From positions 248,001 to 312,000 of the forward strand of contig JAPQWV010000649.1 in assembly GCA_027422505.1 (NCBI GenBank): a stretch of 64,000 nt of DNA, read 5' to 3'. Positions 30,251-41,300 of the stretch are shown piece by piece. The position numbers were made by a program, and so were the translations under genes. This DNA comes from Craterostigma plantagineum (Eukaryota; Streptophyta; Magnoliopsida; Lamiales; Linderniaceae). The notes beneath the pieces are model-generated. The model made no database searches, was not told where the DNA came from, and was given only the letters and a program-made list of their open reading frames with translations. Each line of letters starts with the position of its first letter. Position 1 is the stretch's first letter.

Positions 30251-31984
30251 ATGGCTGATTATACATGCTTCAAGGATCATCAAGCAAAGGCCTGTTTCAC
30301 TGCCACGTCTCGTAGGGAGGCAGAAGCTACCTACATGCAGGTGGAGCTCTCAGATAAGCTAGATAGGTTTCACGACAATGTCAATAGCAAGCTTGATAAT
30401 ATTCTACAGTCCATTTATAATCTGAGCTCGCAACTGTATGAAACTAATGGTGAATCACAATCAATTGTGGTTGTTAATGTACCTACAATGCTAGAGACTG
30501 ATTCTATGTTAACAGAAAATTTACCGGCATCTGTTGATGATGTCCTGTCGGCTTCATGTGTGACTGAAGAACTTGGATCTGCCTTGGTCAAGGACAAGCC
30601 GACACTGGTTGATGAGGCGTCTACTCAGCTGGCCTTGGTGGACGGGGAACATACATCAGATTCGGAGTCCCTTAGCGGAATTGAACGTGATGTATCAGCT
30701 TTAGATGGTAAGGATCTTCTGGTGGCTGCAAAGGAACAGGTGTTCCTTAGTTCTCCCCACTCTTTCCAAGTTGATAGCATATCTGAAATGAAAGGGGAAA
30801 CCGACGGAAGTGTTGTTATTGAGAAAATTGGCAATGAAATACTTACACTAGTCACGCCTGTGAATCATGGGGAGTTGCTAGCAAACCCTCCACTGCAACC
30901 CTTACGGGCAACTTGGGTGATCGAGGACACTTCACGATTGAAAGTACCGTTTGATCGAGGACGTGTCGAGCTGCTGCACTTTGGAGAGGATCCTAACCTA
31001 CCATCTGATCGTGGACAGTGCTATATAATCAATACAATGAAGGTAAGCCTGCTCGGTCGAGGTAGCACAATGGTGGTAGTGGATGACCCAACAGAGTACG
31101 TTCACTTTGTTGCCTTAACACACTTGTATACGGCTAACAACACAGCAAACAAGTTAGGGAGACTCAGATTGTCAACAGCCTACCACGTAGAGTTTGAGCA
31201 ATACTCCAGGGGTAAGGCCAGTGAACACCCAAGGATATGGAATCAATGGGTTCCATTAGCCGAGCTGTTACGCAACATTAGCTACCGCAAAGGCCTAAAA
31301 GTCGTACCATTCCATGCCCTACACGGTCACCGACCCCCCCAATATGTGGTAGAAACCTATTGGGATTCTACAAAATCCTGTGAGGCGAATTTTACAGAGG
31401 AAGAATCGGACCTTTTACAGCTAGTGAAGAAATACCTAACCCTAACCCAACTCGGAAGGAAACTTGGTATAAAAACAATGATACAGGAGGGGAATCAAGA
31501 GAACTCTGAGGCTCTGCTGTGGCAGTCTAAGCTCGCTACCAAGCAACCTAGCCCATTCGAAAACTTGGAAGAGGACGAGCAGACCTATAGATCGGTTCGC
31601 CCTACCCCAGATGCAAGAAGACTTACTAATCCTATCGTCCATGAGCCACTACTGAAGAAGTGCGTGACACCCAAAGTAGCAGCCTCGCCCTTTTTCACAG
31701 AGATAGATAAAAAAGAATACCTGGGTGGACGGGAAAATACAGACCAAATTCTTCAACCAGAATCCTCGAGGACGAGGATTTCTTCACCCGGGGGTATTGT
31801 CATGACCCCAGACAAGGTAGTCGCCGGAGAAACAGTGGAGAAGGAGGAAGGTTCGGACAGTGAAGGATTAGGGCAGAAAGGTGGAAGTGTTGTTGCTGTC
31901 GGATGGGTTGTTACCATTGTTAGACCAAAGAAGGCAAAAGGGGAACATGTTTGGGCAGACGTAGGGAAAGATGGTGTGGGCTAA
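30251..31984 (+). CDS. Retroelement ORF with degenerate gypsy integrase C-terminal segment (577 aa)
   Basis: I start at ATG 30251 (MADYTCFKDHQAK), placed like the first ORF's ATG after its PBS; an upstream ATG at 29924 lies inside LTR-B. The N-terminus has a coiled coil (LDRFHDNVNSKLDNILQSI), then an acidic spacer. Near residues 320-400, WNQWVPLAELLRNISY and FHALHGHRPPQYV with LLQLVKKYLTLTQ match the C-terminal part of Ty3/gypsy integrase (WxxWLPLAE-WYNTSYH, PFxALYG). The DDE core, reverse transcriptase and protease are absent. The frame passes the polypurine tract and ends in the 3' LTR. This is a non-autonomous gypsy derivative. Confidence 0.6.
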   Translation: MADYTCFKDHQAKACFTATSRREAEATYMQVELSDKLDRFHDNVNSKLDNILQSIYNLSSQLYETNGESQSIVVVNVPTMLETDSMLTENLPASVDDVLSASCVTEELGSALVKDKPTLVDEASTQLALVDGEHTSDSESLSGIERDVSALDGKDLLVAAKEQVFLSSPHSFQVDSISEMKGETDGSVVIEKIGNEILTLVTPVNHGELLANPPLQPLRATWVIEDTSRLKVPFDRGRVELLHFGEDPNLPSDRGQCYIINTMKVSLLGRGSTMVVVDDPTEYVHFVALTHLYTANNTANKLGRLRLSTAYHVEFEQYSRGKASEHPRIWNQWVPLAELLRNISYRKGLKVVPFHALHGHRPPQYVVETYWDSTKSCEANFTEEESDLLQLVKKYLTLTQLGRKLGIKTMIQEGNQENSEALLWQSKLATKQPSPFENLEEDEQTYRSVRPTPDARRLTNPIVHEPLLKKCVTPKVAASPFFTEIDKKEYLGGRENTDQILQPESSRTRISSPGGIVMTPDKVVAGETVEKEEGSDSEGLGQKGGSVVAVGWVVTIVRPKKAKGEHVWADVGKDGVG

Positions 31985-32314
31985 AGGAGAAAGGCTTGGA
32001 CAAGGCATGAGAAGCTAACGGGCCTGAAGAGCTAACGGGCCTGTCTTTTAATATTAAATCAAATGGGACAAATTAGTGAGCCCATATGTGTTAAGTATAA
32101 AAACAATGTGTTATGCTGTTTTTAGGGTTAAGCAAGAAATTAATCAGTCTAACTATCGTCTTCTTCAGCTATTCTATCTCTCAACTTCTCATCTGGAATT
32201 TCTTCTCATTCTCAACTAAATCTTCTCATCTTAATCTCATCATATTCTTATAAAAGTATCCAAAAAATACTACACCATCTAATATCAAATACAATACGAT
32301 CAGCATTCATTACA
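31798..32314 (+). mobile_element. Composite element, 3' outer LTR (LTR-A)
   Basis: A 517-bp LTR, nearly identical to 27751-28267, preceded by the polypurine tract CCGGGGGTAT and followed by GTGTT. Confidence 0.9.
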
Positions 32315-32319
32315 GTGTT
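32315..32319. repeat. 5-bp target duplication, right of composite LTR element
   Basis: GTGTT, matching 27746-27750. Confidence 0.85.
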
Positions 32320-32758
32320 TAACTTTCTTCTTTTTGTGCGATTATTTGAGTAGCTTGAATCGCTAATCAGCGCAGACCATCCAATTTTACTCTGTTGTGC
32401 TCCAAAGAATTGTCTATGTTAAAATTGGGTGAGGCAATTTTACCCTATTCAACTCTATTCTCCGTCTGTTGATTTCTGTTAGTTACCGTGTGTTCAAGCT
32501 TTTTGGTCATTTCGGCGAGTTATCGAGAGGAAGAAGATGACTTAGGGATATTTTAGTCATTTGTGTTAAAAAATATGAACAATTCTTATTCCAGTCGCAA
32601 TTACAGCGCGTGTAATGCATTCACGGGCAGAATGTGCTGACCGGGAGCACGGTGTTAAGTTTTAAGAAGTATAAGGGGGGTTTCGCACAATTTAAAAACC
32701 ACAAGGTAAGAACGTGCATTTTAGTAAAAACACGTAGGGGAATGATGGAATTTACCCA

Positions 32759-32767
32759 AAAAATTAA
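32759..32767. repeat. 9-bp MULE target duplication (left), copy 1
   Basis: AAAAATTAA, repeated at 34028-34036. Confidence 0.75.
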
Positions 32768-34027
32768 GGGCTATTTAAATGTCAGGCCCTATTAGCAAGT
32801 TTGGTTAAAAATTAGACCCTAGTAATGTTTGAGCTAAAGAGAAGGACACAATTTAATGTTTTATTAGAGTTCAGGCCCCAAATGCAGCAAAAAGATGTTT
32901 TTACCCGTGTTTATTCATCTTTTCCGCCCATAACATGGACGTGTTTATTCGGTACCACTTCATCGCAATCTGGTACCACATTATTTTATTCAGCTTTTCC
33001 GCCCATAACACGGACTTGTTGATTCGGTAGCACTTCATCGCAACCTGGTACCACATTATTTTGGTATATTTTATTATTCCAATTTGGGTAACGCTTCTTA
33101 TGATAATTATACCGCTTTACTCCTTTTTAGTACCGCATCTGCTAATATTAAATAGCAAATGTACCACTTTACTCCACTCTGGTACCACATCTTCTAAAAC
33201 TAATACCGAATGAGAATAAGTAATATCTCCTATCAGTTTTTTGGTAACAATTTATATGATAATTATAACACATTATGCCTTCCAGGTACTGAAACATTTG
33301 AAATAAATACCACATGAGATTAAGTAATATCTCGTACCGGCTGAGTAACAATTCATATGGTAATTATACCACTTTATGCATTTCTAGTACCTAATCATTT
33401 GAAATAAATACCACATTAGAATAAGTAGTATCTCGTACCAGTTGAGTAACAATTCGTATGACAATTATACCACTTTATGCCTTTCTGGTACCGAATCATT
33501 TGAAATAAATACCACATGAGATAAGTAATATCTCGTACCAGTTGATTAATAATTCATATGTAATTATACCACTTTACGCCTTTCTGGTACCGAATCATCT
33601 GAAATAAATACCACACGAGAATAAGTAATATCCCGTACCTGATTAATACTTCATATGTTAATTATACCACTTTACGCTTTTCTGATACCGAATCATTTGA
33701 AATAAATACCACATGAGAATAATTAATATCTCGTATCAGTTGATAAACAATTCATATGATAGTTATACCACTTTACTCATTTCTAGTACCAGTTTTGTTA
33801 ACGATTCAATGGAAATTATACCACTTTACTATGTTTTCGTACCACATCGTCTAAAATGAATACCAAAAGATAATACATCTTTATATAACACATACAAGGG
33901 CATTTTCGTCAAATCATAGTTTATGTCCCTTATTTTTATGAAGAGTAGGTCCTTAAAACTATATTTTATATGAGTAGGGCCTGAATTCAAACCAAAATTA
34001 ACATAGGGCCTGAAATGTGAAGCTCCC
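32768..34027. mobile_element. Non-autonomous MULE-like element, 1260 bp, with about 100-bp tandem repeats
   Basis: Ends are GGGCTATTTAAATGTCAGGC... and, reversed, GGGAGCTTCACATTTCAGGC.... They are flanked by perfect 9-bp AAAAATTAA duplications as in Mutator elements. The inner 33050-33880 consists of units of about 100 bp (AAATAAATACCACA landmarks at about 33301, 33402, 33503, 33602 and 33700). The TCAGGCCCTA terminal motif is shared with the larger element at 19293-26264. It carries no coding capacity. Confidence 0.75.
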
Positions 34028-34200
34028 AAAAATTAACATGATGCACGTGGGGAGTGTTCGAGGCTCTGCAGTTTGAGAAAACAATTTCCTGATATGTTGC
34101 TTGCTTGAAGACGACGATCACACACAGCACGCAGGGAAGAGTCGTTAATTTGGTATTGAGAAAGAAATTCTTCGAAGAGAAATCCACAGATGCCTGAGAA

Positions 34201-36222
34201 ATGAACGAACCCGACAACGGAGAGCCAGAGCTCAAATTAAACCGTAGCAGCCGAAAAATGGTTAGCTGTGGCGGGAAATTATCCATCAGAAGCTTTCGTG
34301 TGCTGCCTTTCGTTTTTGGTTGTCAATTTGGTGTGGTATTCTTCTGTTTCATGTTCTTCCGACACGTGGAGTTAGTGAAGGTACGCACTTCTTTTCTTTT
34401 CATGTTGTCTTGTTAGGTTTGTGATGAGTTCCAGTTATTTGGTTTGCGGTATGTTGATGGTGTCCCTTCATTATCCGTTCTGTTTATGATGAGATGATAA
34501 AACAGTTCATTTTTGTTGCTGTTTTTCAAGTAACTATTGTTAGAAATCGCGTATTAACTCGGTTAATTTATGGAAAACTGATGGTTTCTTATCCATTAAG
34601 TATGTTGGGTAAATAGGTTACCACAGTTAGATTAGATTCAATTTGTTCTGCTACAATTGGTATGGAATGATGATGAGCTTGGCTGTAACTTATTTCTAGG
34701 GGATTTTGATGTCTATGAAGGCAGCGAATATGATTCCAAACCCCATGATGAGAATATTCACAACCAACATGTTCTTGTAATTCCCAATGCGTATGAGACA
34801 AGGGATGTTTTGACTGAAGAACCAAATGTGCTTGTGATCGAGAACGATTACACTCAACGCCTACGCTATCCAAAAGTTGAAGATTCGTCTAGAGGAATTT
34901 GTCGGTTAGATGAAGATTTAGTGTTACCTGTGTTAGTTTATGATCCTTCCGTGTGTCATATTCGAGAAGAAGAATGTAGTAGAGAAACCGAACCTGAACT
35001 GAAACAGAATGGGAAAATCCAGCTGTCTTCTTACCCCAATTTGGAAGAGTTCAAGAATATTTCCAGGCTGCGTAAAGTTGTGAGCCCGCCTACTCAACTT
35101 GCTAACATCACACACAGGCTTGAGCCTGATGGGACTCCTTATAACTATGCCTCATCTGAAAAAGGTGCTAAATTGGTTGCTCACAATAAGGAAGCGAAGG
35201 GAGCAAGCAACGTACTTGGAAAGGATCACGATAAGTATCTGAGGAATCCTTGCTCTGTTAATGGAAAGTTTGTTATCATCGAGCTTCTCGACGAAACTGT
35301 GATTGATGCTGTCAAGATTGCTAATTTCGAGCATTACTCCTCTAATTTTAAAGATTTCGAACTGTATGGTAGCTTGGTCTATCCAACAGAGTCCTGGGAT
35401 TTTCTTGGCTCTTTTGTTGCTCTAAAACTTAAGCACAAACAGTGCTTTAAATTGCCCGAGCCAAAATGGGTTCGGTACTTGAAAGTAAACTTACTAAGCC
35501 ATTATGGTTCGGAGTTCTACTGTACGCTAAGTGTTGTGGAGGTTTTTGGAGTGATGCCATCGAACAGATGCTTGAGGATCTTATCGTCACTTTTGGGGAG
35601 TCTTCTGCTAATGCATTGCCAAGCCCCAACACCACTGCAGTGCCAGTAGTAATGTCAGAACAGATTCTGCAAAAATCTGACATAGACGATGCTGCTAATA
35701 GTTTATTTGAGACTGTATCGAAGGAGGTTGGTGGTGTGAGTGAGGAGACGCAAAAGCAAATTTCTGATTCTTCTCAGTGGTCCGTGCCTAAGAGTAGTAT
35801 TAAGGAGCTAGAGTCAAAACCCAGAAAGCAACCTAGTAGTAGGGTGCATGCCGAGGCTGCCCTGAAAGTAGTTTTACAAAAGATCAAATCACTCGAGCTG
35901 AATTTATCTGTGTTGGAGGAGTACATCAAAAAACTTAATAAGAGACAAGGAGATTCTTTGCCAGACCTTGAGAAAGAATTATCCTAGTTTTCTGATCTTT
36001 TGGAGAAGAGGAAACTCGAAATGGATAATATCTTGGAATGGAAGGAACTAATGGTTTGTATAAACTACTTTTTCTTTGTTTTCGTTTTCTGACTACGTAT
36101 AAATTCTTGATTTGCATCGACCTTTGTCTCTACCAGGAAAAAGGGATTTCTGAACTCAAGTCGTACAGAGCCATTGCATCGTCAAAGATGGATCTCTTAG
36201 TTAATCACAACAACTTACTGAG
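34201..36222 (+). pseudogene. SUN-domain protein gene (mid-SUN type), copy 1, frameshifted
   Basis: Exon 1 (34201-34380) encodes MNEPDNGEPELK... with one membrane helix (VLPFVFGCQFGVVFFCFMFF). Exon 2 begins at 34636 after a GATTAG acceptor and holds the SUN domain ([63 protein letters not shown]). SUN proteins sit in ER or nuclear-envelope membranes. Copy 1 lacks one T near 35551 (GGAGTGATGCC where copy 2 has GGAGTTGATGCC), so the frame breaks at the end of the domain. A shared TAG follows at 35985. Exon 3 (36137-36222) is recognisable beyond it; later exons are missing. Confidence 0.8.
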
Positions 36223-36579
36223 GTTCGTATAAGCCACATACTATAGAAAGCAACTACTATCTGCATTATACCATTGCCTTCTAAAGCAACTAGCAAATTT
36301 ACTGTAAGTTATTGCCTTCCATATTTTAGTTCTCATTCCCAGTTGGATTTGAGTGTTTATCAACTTGTCGTATCGGAAAGCTCAACATCAAAACCATTTT
36401 TTCTAACTAGTTAAGAAAACATTTCACTTCAAATTACTTGCTCAATTTTGTCATTTTTGTGCTGTCTGATGTTTGTATGTTTATATAATCACGGAGTACA
36501 TTAACTAGCCTTATCACTGAAATGCAGTGACTGAATGAAATGGAGTATTAGGTTAGGCAATTTTCAATATTTTCTGCAG

Positions 36580-37271
36580 CTTTTGAGGCCAAAGTTGGAG
36601 GGTATTAAGGAAGATATGAGCAACAGGGTATGATTTTTTTCACTCTTTTTTGTCTATGAGCTCATTGTTAAGATAAAGGTTACGGATTGCTGGTACCATG
36701 AACTGAATGGTTGTGTTTTACCTACAAGACTTTTTATTGGGAGGAGTAACATAATGTTTCACACAGGACATGAGTCCTGCTGCTGTTGCTGAAGGTCAAG
36801 CACAGATGAAACAACTATTCAAAGAGTATGTAACTGTTTATTCTGTTGTCGATCTTGTTTACGGCTGTAGTTCGTCGAAATTATTAAGGAAATGTTATTT
36901 AATGGAAGTTTTTTTTTTATATGCTTCTGTTCAACTTATTATCTTTCAATTAAAGAAGAGTTATATGAGAGGCGTGGTTACATCATGATGTTGCAGATAT
37001 GGTGTTACTCCCTTCACACCTTTGAAGGGAATTTTAATAACAGGCCCTGTCTTTTGCAGCTTCTTCTTTGCTATATGAATACTCTCTCATAGCTTACTAC
37101 TTCACCATTTGTTGTTCTCTCTCATTGCTTGTCATTTTCACCATTCTGTTGTATTTCGTCGTCTTTATAGACAGATTAGGAACATGGTTGAGAAAGTCCC
37201 GTCTTTTAAAGAAGGTGGAGCTTTCTGGTTTACTGATCTCACCACTCCAGCCAGATACTATGTATATTTTT
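36580..37271 (+). pseudogene. OXA1-type mitochondrial membrane insertase fragment, copy 1
   Basis: Four exon-like pieces fit OXA1/YidC/Alb3 insertases: LLRPKLEGIKEDMSNR (36580-36627), DMSPAAVAEGQAQMKQLFKE (36767-36825), YGVTPFTPLKGILITGPVF (36997-37072) and NMVEKVPSFKEGGAFWFTDL (37175-37271). OXA1 inserts proteins into the mitochondrial inner membrane. The N-terminus is absent and the last piece stops abruptly at TACTATGTATATTTT. The third piece is followed by AT where a GT donor should be. It continues directly from SUN exon 3, so the two genes are physically fused. The chimera recurs in copy 2 and, inverted, at 59083-60969. Confidence 0.8.
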
Positions 37272-37450
37272 TGAAAAAAGATCAAATATAATTATAACAC
37301 CATAACGAGAATTACTAATATCAGCCCAGTCACTAAAAACCCAACAAATAAAAACAAGAAAGAACATCAACGTAAATGTTTTTTTAAAAAGATCAAATAT
37401 AATTATAACACCATAACCAGAATTACTAATATCAGCCCAGTCGCTAAAAT
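37272..37450. repeat. Tandem duplication of 111 bp, copy 1
   Basis: The unit from AAAGATCAAATATAATTATA to CAGCCCAGTC occurs twice (landmark ATCAAATATA at 37281 and 37392). It lies at the truncated end of the OXA1 fragment and also occurs in copy 2. Confidence 0.8.
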
Positions 37451-37597
37451 GCAAAATAACTGAAAACTATACAAAACGGCACTTGCACATCAAACGCAAA
37501 GCAACACGGGTATAAAACCAAATTTTGTATCGCTGGTTCCACAAAAAAAAAAAGAATCAAAACGTGAATTGAGCTGAATGGATGAAATGAAAATCAT

Positions 37598-37602
37598 TAT
37601 AG
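37598..37602. repeat. 5-bp target duplication, left of Copia element
   Basis: TATAG, repeated at 42965-42969. The empty site in copy 2 (ATTATAGTACCAGG near 56027) has a single copy. Confidence 0.93.
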
Positions 37603-38220
37603 TGTTGACATCCAGCCTTGCAAGGCTGCCGCCCACCAAAGCTGAAGAAAAAATAATAATATAATATTATTAATATTATATTATAATATTATAATGAACG
37701 GCTGATATTGAAGGGCGACGCGGCGGATTCCTGGCCACCCATTTCGAGTGGTCCAGAAGAGCTGAAGACATCTATAAATAGGCTGAGGATTCTTCAGTTA
37801 TTATCATCACAAGCTCATTCGAGTTTTACTAAATAGAGAGAAGTAGTTCGAGTGATTGTGAGGTTATCAGTTCAGGTAGAAACTGATAGGGTTCCACATC
37901 CACAGAGAGGTGTGAGGTAAACACGAGTGGTAAAAGTGAGATAGTAAAAATTCGAGGGTTGTAATTTTTACTATAGTGAAGATTTTGCCGACTCGGCCGT
38001 GGTTTTTCCCTCTTCGTTAACAGAGGGTTTTCCACGTTAAAATTCTGGTGTTCTTTCTTACCTTACGGTAATTTTATTTTTACCGTGGTAGTTACTGTGC
38101 GGGTCCCACCAAATTTACCCCGTGGGTCCCACTTCTCCCGATCGTCGTACCGAGCCAAACCGAGACCTGTTCCGCTGCGGGGCCCACTGACCACCGCGGG
38201 GCCCACCACCATTCCCAACA
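37603..38220 (+). mobile_element. Tork/TNT1-like Copia element, 5' LTR
   Basis: A 618-bp LTR, TGTTGACATCC...TTCCCAACA. A TATAAATAG box lies at about 37772. It differs from the 3' LTR by one T in a T-run, which indicates very recent insertion. Confidence 0.93.
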
Positions 38221-38222
38221 AG

Positions 38223-38234
38223 TGGTATCAGAGC
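38223..38234 (+). other. tRNA-Met primer binding site of the Copia element
   Basis: TGGTATCAGAGC lies two bases after the 5' LTR. Confidence 0.93.
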
Positions 38235-38329
38235 CTGATAGTATTCTGAGTATGCTCTGTGGTTGCAGCTTTGACTGATCTTCCACATCAGAAAAGATAC
38301 TAGTAGGTTGCTGGTAGATTTTGACGGCC

Positions 38330-41300
38330 ATGGAGAAGGACGGAGGAATGATCAAACTGACAGTAACGAATTACTCCATATGGAAATCAAGGATGGAGGA
38401 TTATCTTTACTGCAAAGACCTCCATGATCCAATCGAAAATGGAGGCAAGATGCCTGAAGGCGGGAATGCTGACCTATGGAAGAAATTGCAAAGAAAGACG
38501 CTAGCTGTGGTCCGCCAATGGGTGGACATAAGCCTCTACAACCACGTCCGAAATGAGACAGACCCCTACAAACTCTGGACGAAATTGGAGGGTATGTATG
38601 AGGTGACAAATGCGCTGAGCAAGGTATTCATGATGCGAAAACTCATGAATGTGAAGCTGAACGAGGGACGATCAGTTGCTGAACATCTGAACGACTTTGA
38701 AGGGCTGGTAACTCAACTCACAAGTGCCGGTCTAGTCCTTGATGATGAGCTACAAGCTTGTCTTCTACTGGGATCTCTACCTGATAGCTGGGATACGTTG
38801 GTGGTATCGCTCACCAACTCGGCACCAAGTGGTAAAGTCACGATGGAGATGGTGAAAAACAGACTCTACAATGAAGAGCTGCGACGGAAGGATGCTGCCA
38901 GTACCAGTACGGGAAATCAGGCCCTTGTCATGGAGAATAGGGGTCGGAGCAAGAGTAGAGGCCCAAAAGGATACGACAAGTCGAAAGATAGATCCAAGTC
39001 CAGGGAGATGAGGAAGTGCTACCATTGTGGAAAAATTGGCCACTTACAAAGAAACTGTAGGCTTCTCAAAGGAAAACAGAAACAAGACGATGACAATAAC
39101 ACGTCTGCAATCGCCTCCAACGATGCTGGAGAGGTTACTCTGGTGAATGAAGCAGACTGTTGTCATGTTGCGGATGCAAGCACCGAATGGGTAGTGGACT
39201 CTGGTGCCTCCTACCATTGTGTTCCAAGGCGTGAATACTTCTCCACATATAAGGCGGGAAACTTTGGCACTACCAAGATGGGTAACCAAAGTGTTTCTAA
39301 AATAGTGGGGATCGGTGATATCTGTATCCAGACGAGCGTGGGGTGCACATTACGGCTGAAAGATGTGCGACATATTCCAGACCTGCGTCTCAACCTGATT
39401 TCTGTGAAGGTGCTGGACAACGAAGGATACTATAATGAGATGGCGAATAGCAACTGGAAACTCACCAAAGGATCGTTAGTGGTAGCGAGAGGAAAGCTAT
39501 GCTGCTCGCTGTACAAGATGCACGCAACGATATGTGCTAACCAACTGAACGCAGTTGAAGATGATGCTTCTCCAAATTTGTGGCACAGACGGCTGGCGCA
39601 CGTAGGAGAGAAGGGATTGAATGTCTTGGCTAAAAAGTCCCTCATACCAGTAGCCAAGGAGAAAGCGCTGAACCCCTGCGACTATTGTTTATTTGGGAAG
39701 CAACATAGAGTTTCATTCGCGAAGAGCTCAACCAGGCAAATGAGGAAGTTGGAGTTGGTACACTCTGACGTATGCGGACCCATGGAAGTCGAATCTCTGG
39801 GAGGCAGTAAATATTTTCTGACCTTCATTGATGATGCGTCTCGCAAGACCTGGGTATATCTGTTACGGGCGAAGGACCAGGTGTTCTATTATTTTCAGAA
39901 GTTCCATGCAATGGTGGAAAGAGAAACAGGAATGCTGCTAAAGTGTCTACGCACAGATAATGGTGGTGAATACATCTCTCGGGAGTTCAGAGATTATTCC
40001 ACGAAACATGGCATTAGGCATGAGAAGACAGTTCCTGGTACTCCTCAGCAAAATGGTGTCGCTGAGAGAATGAATCGGACAATTATGGAGAGAGTCCGAG
40101 CGATGCTCAAGATGGCTAATCTATCTAAGTCATTTTGGGGGGAAGCTGTCAACACTGCAGTCTATCTTATCAACCGGCTACCTTCATCGGCGTTGGATTT
40201 CGATGTACCAGAGAAGGTGTGGACCGGTAGAGACATCTTATATTCCCATTTGAGAGTGTTTGGCTGCAAGGCGTTCATGCATGTACCGAAGGAACAAAGA
40301 TCGAAGCTTGATGATAAATCAAATCCTTGCATCTTTGTTGGGTACGGAGACGAGGAGTTCGGCTACAGACTTTGGGATCCAAAGAAGAAGAAGACTGTTC
40401 GAAGTCGCGACGTAGTATTCCATGAGCATGAGATCATGGGCGACTCAGATGTGGATGTGACAAAATCCACAGGTGGCGGTGTAGACAATTATACACCAGC
40501 CAGAATTCCACATGACGGTGCCACGGAGGAAGGAATGCAACAATCAGAACCTGAACCAGAAGAACCAGCCATTGATGATGATGAACCTGTCGTAGATGAA
40601 CACACTGAAGGTACTGAGCAGGGGGAGCCTTCAGATGTGCAAGAAGCAGTTGAACCTCATCTGAGAAAGTCAACTAGGGAACGCCAACCATCTACGAGGT
40701 ATCCGAGTTCTGATTATATTTTGATTACTGACGAGGGGGAGCCAGAGAGCTTCCAGGAAGTACAATCTTGTAGGGACAAAGATTGTTGGACAAAGGCCAT
40801 GCAAGAGGAGATGGATTCTCTGAAGAAGAATGATACGTACGAGTTAGTTCGATTGCCGGAAGGAAAGAAGACACTCAAGAACAAATGGGTGTACAAATTG
40901 AAGAAGGATGATGGCAAGCTGGTCAGATACAAGGCTCGATTAGTGGTCAAAGGTTTCACTCAGAGGAAGGGAATCGACTTTGACGAGATATTTTCACCTG
41001 TCGTGAAGATGAGTTCAATCAGAGTCATACTGGGACTAGCTGCTACCATGGATCTTCACTTGGAGCAACTCGACGTGAAGACCGCATTCTTGCATGGTGA
41101 TCTTGATGAGGAGATATATATGGAACAACCCGAAGGGTTCAAGGTTAGAGGTAAAGAGGACATGGTCTGCCGGTTGAAGAAAAGCTTGTACGGTCTGAAA
41201 CAAGCTCCACGGCAGTGGTACAAGAAATTTGATTCTTTCATGGTGCATCAGGGGTTCAAGAGAACAGATGCAGATCCATGTGTTTACGTCCGGAGATACT

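Noticed and set aside
34657..34659. Start of the SUN protein at 34657
   Set aside because: The codon is TTG, within exon 2; exon 1 with ATG 34201 and a membrane helix precedes it.
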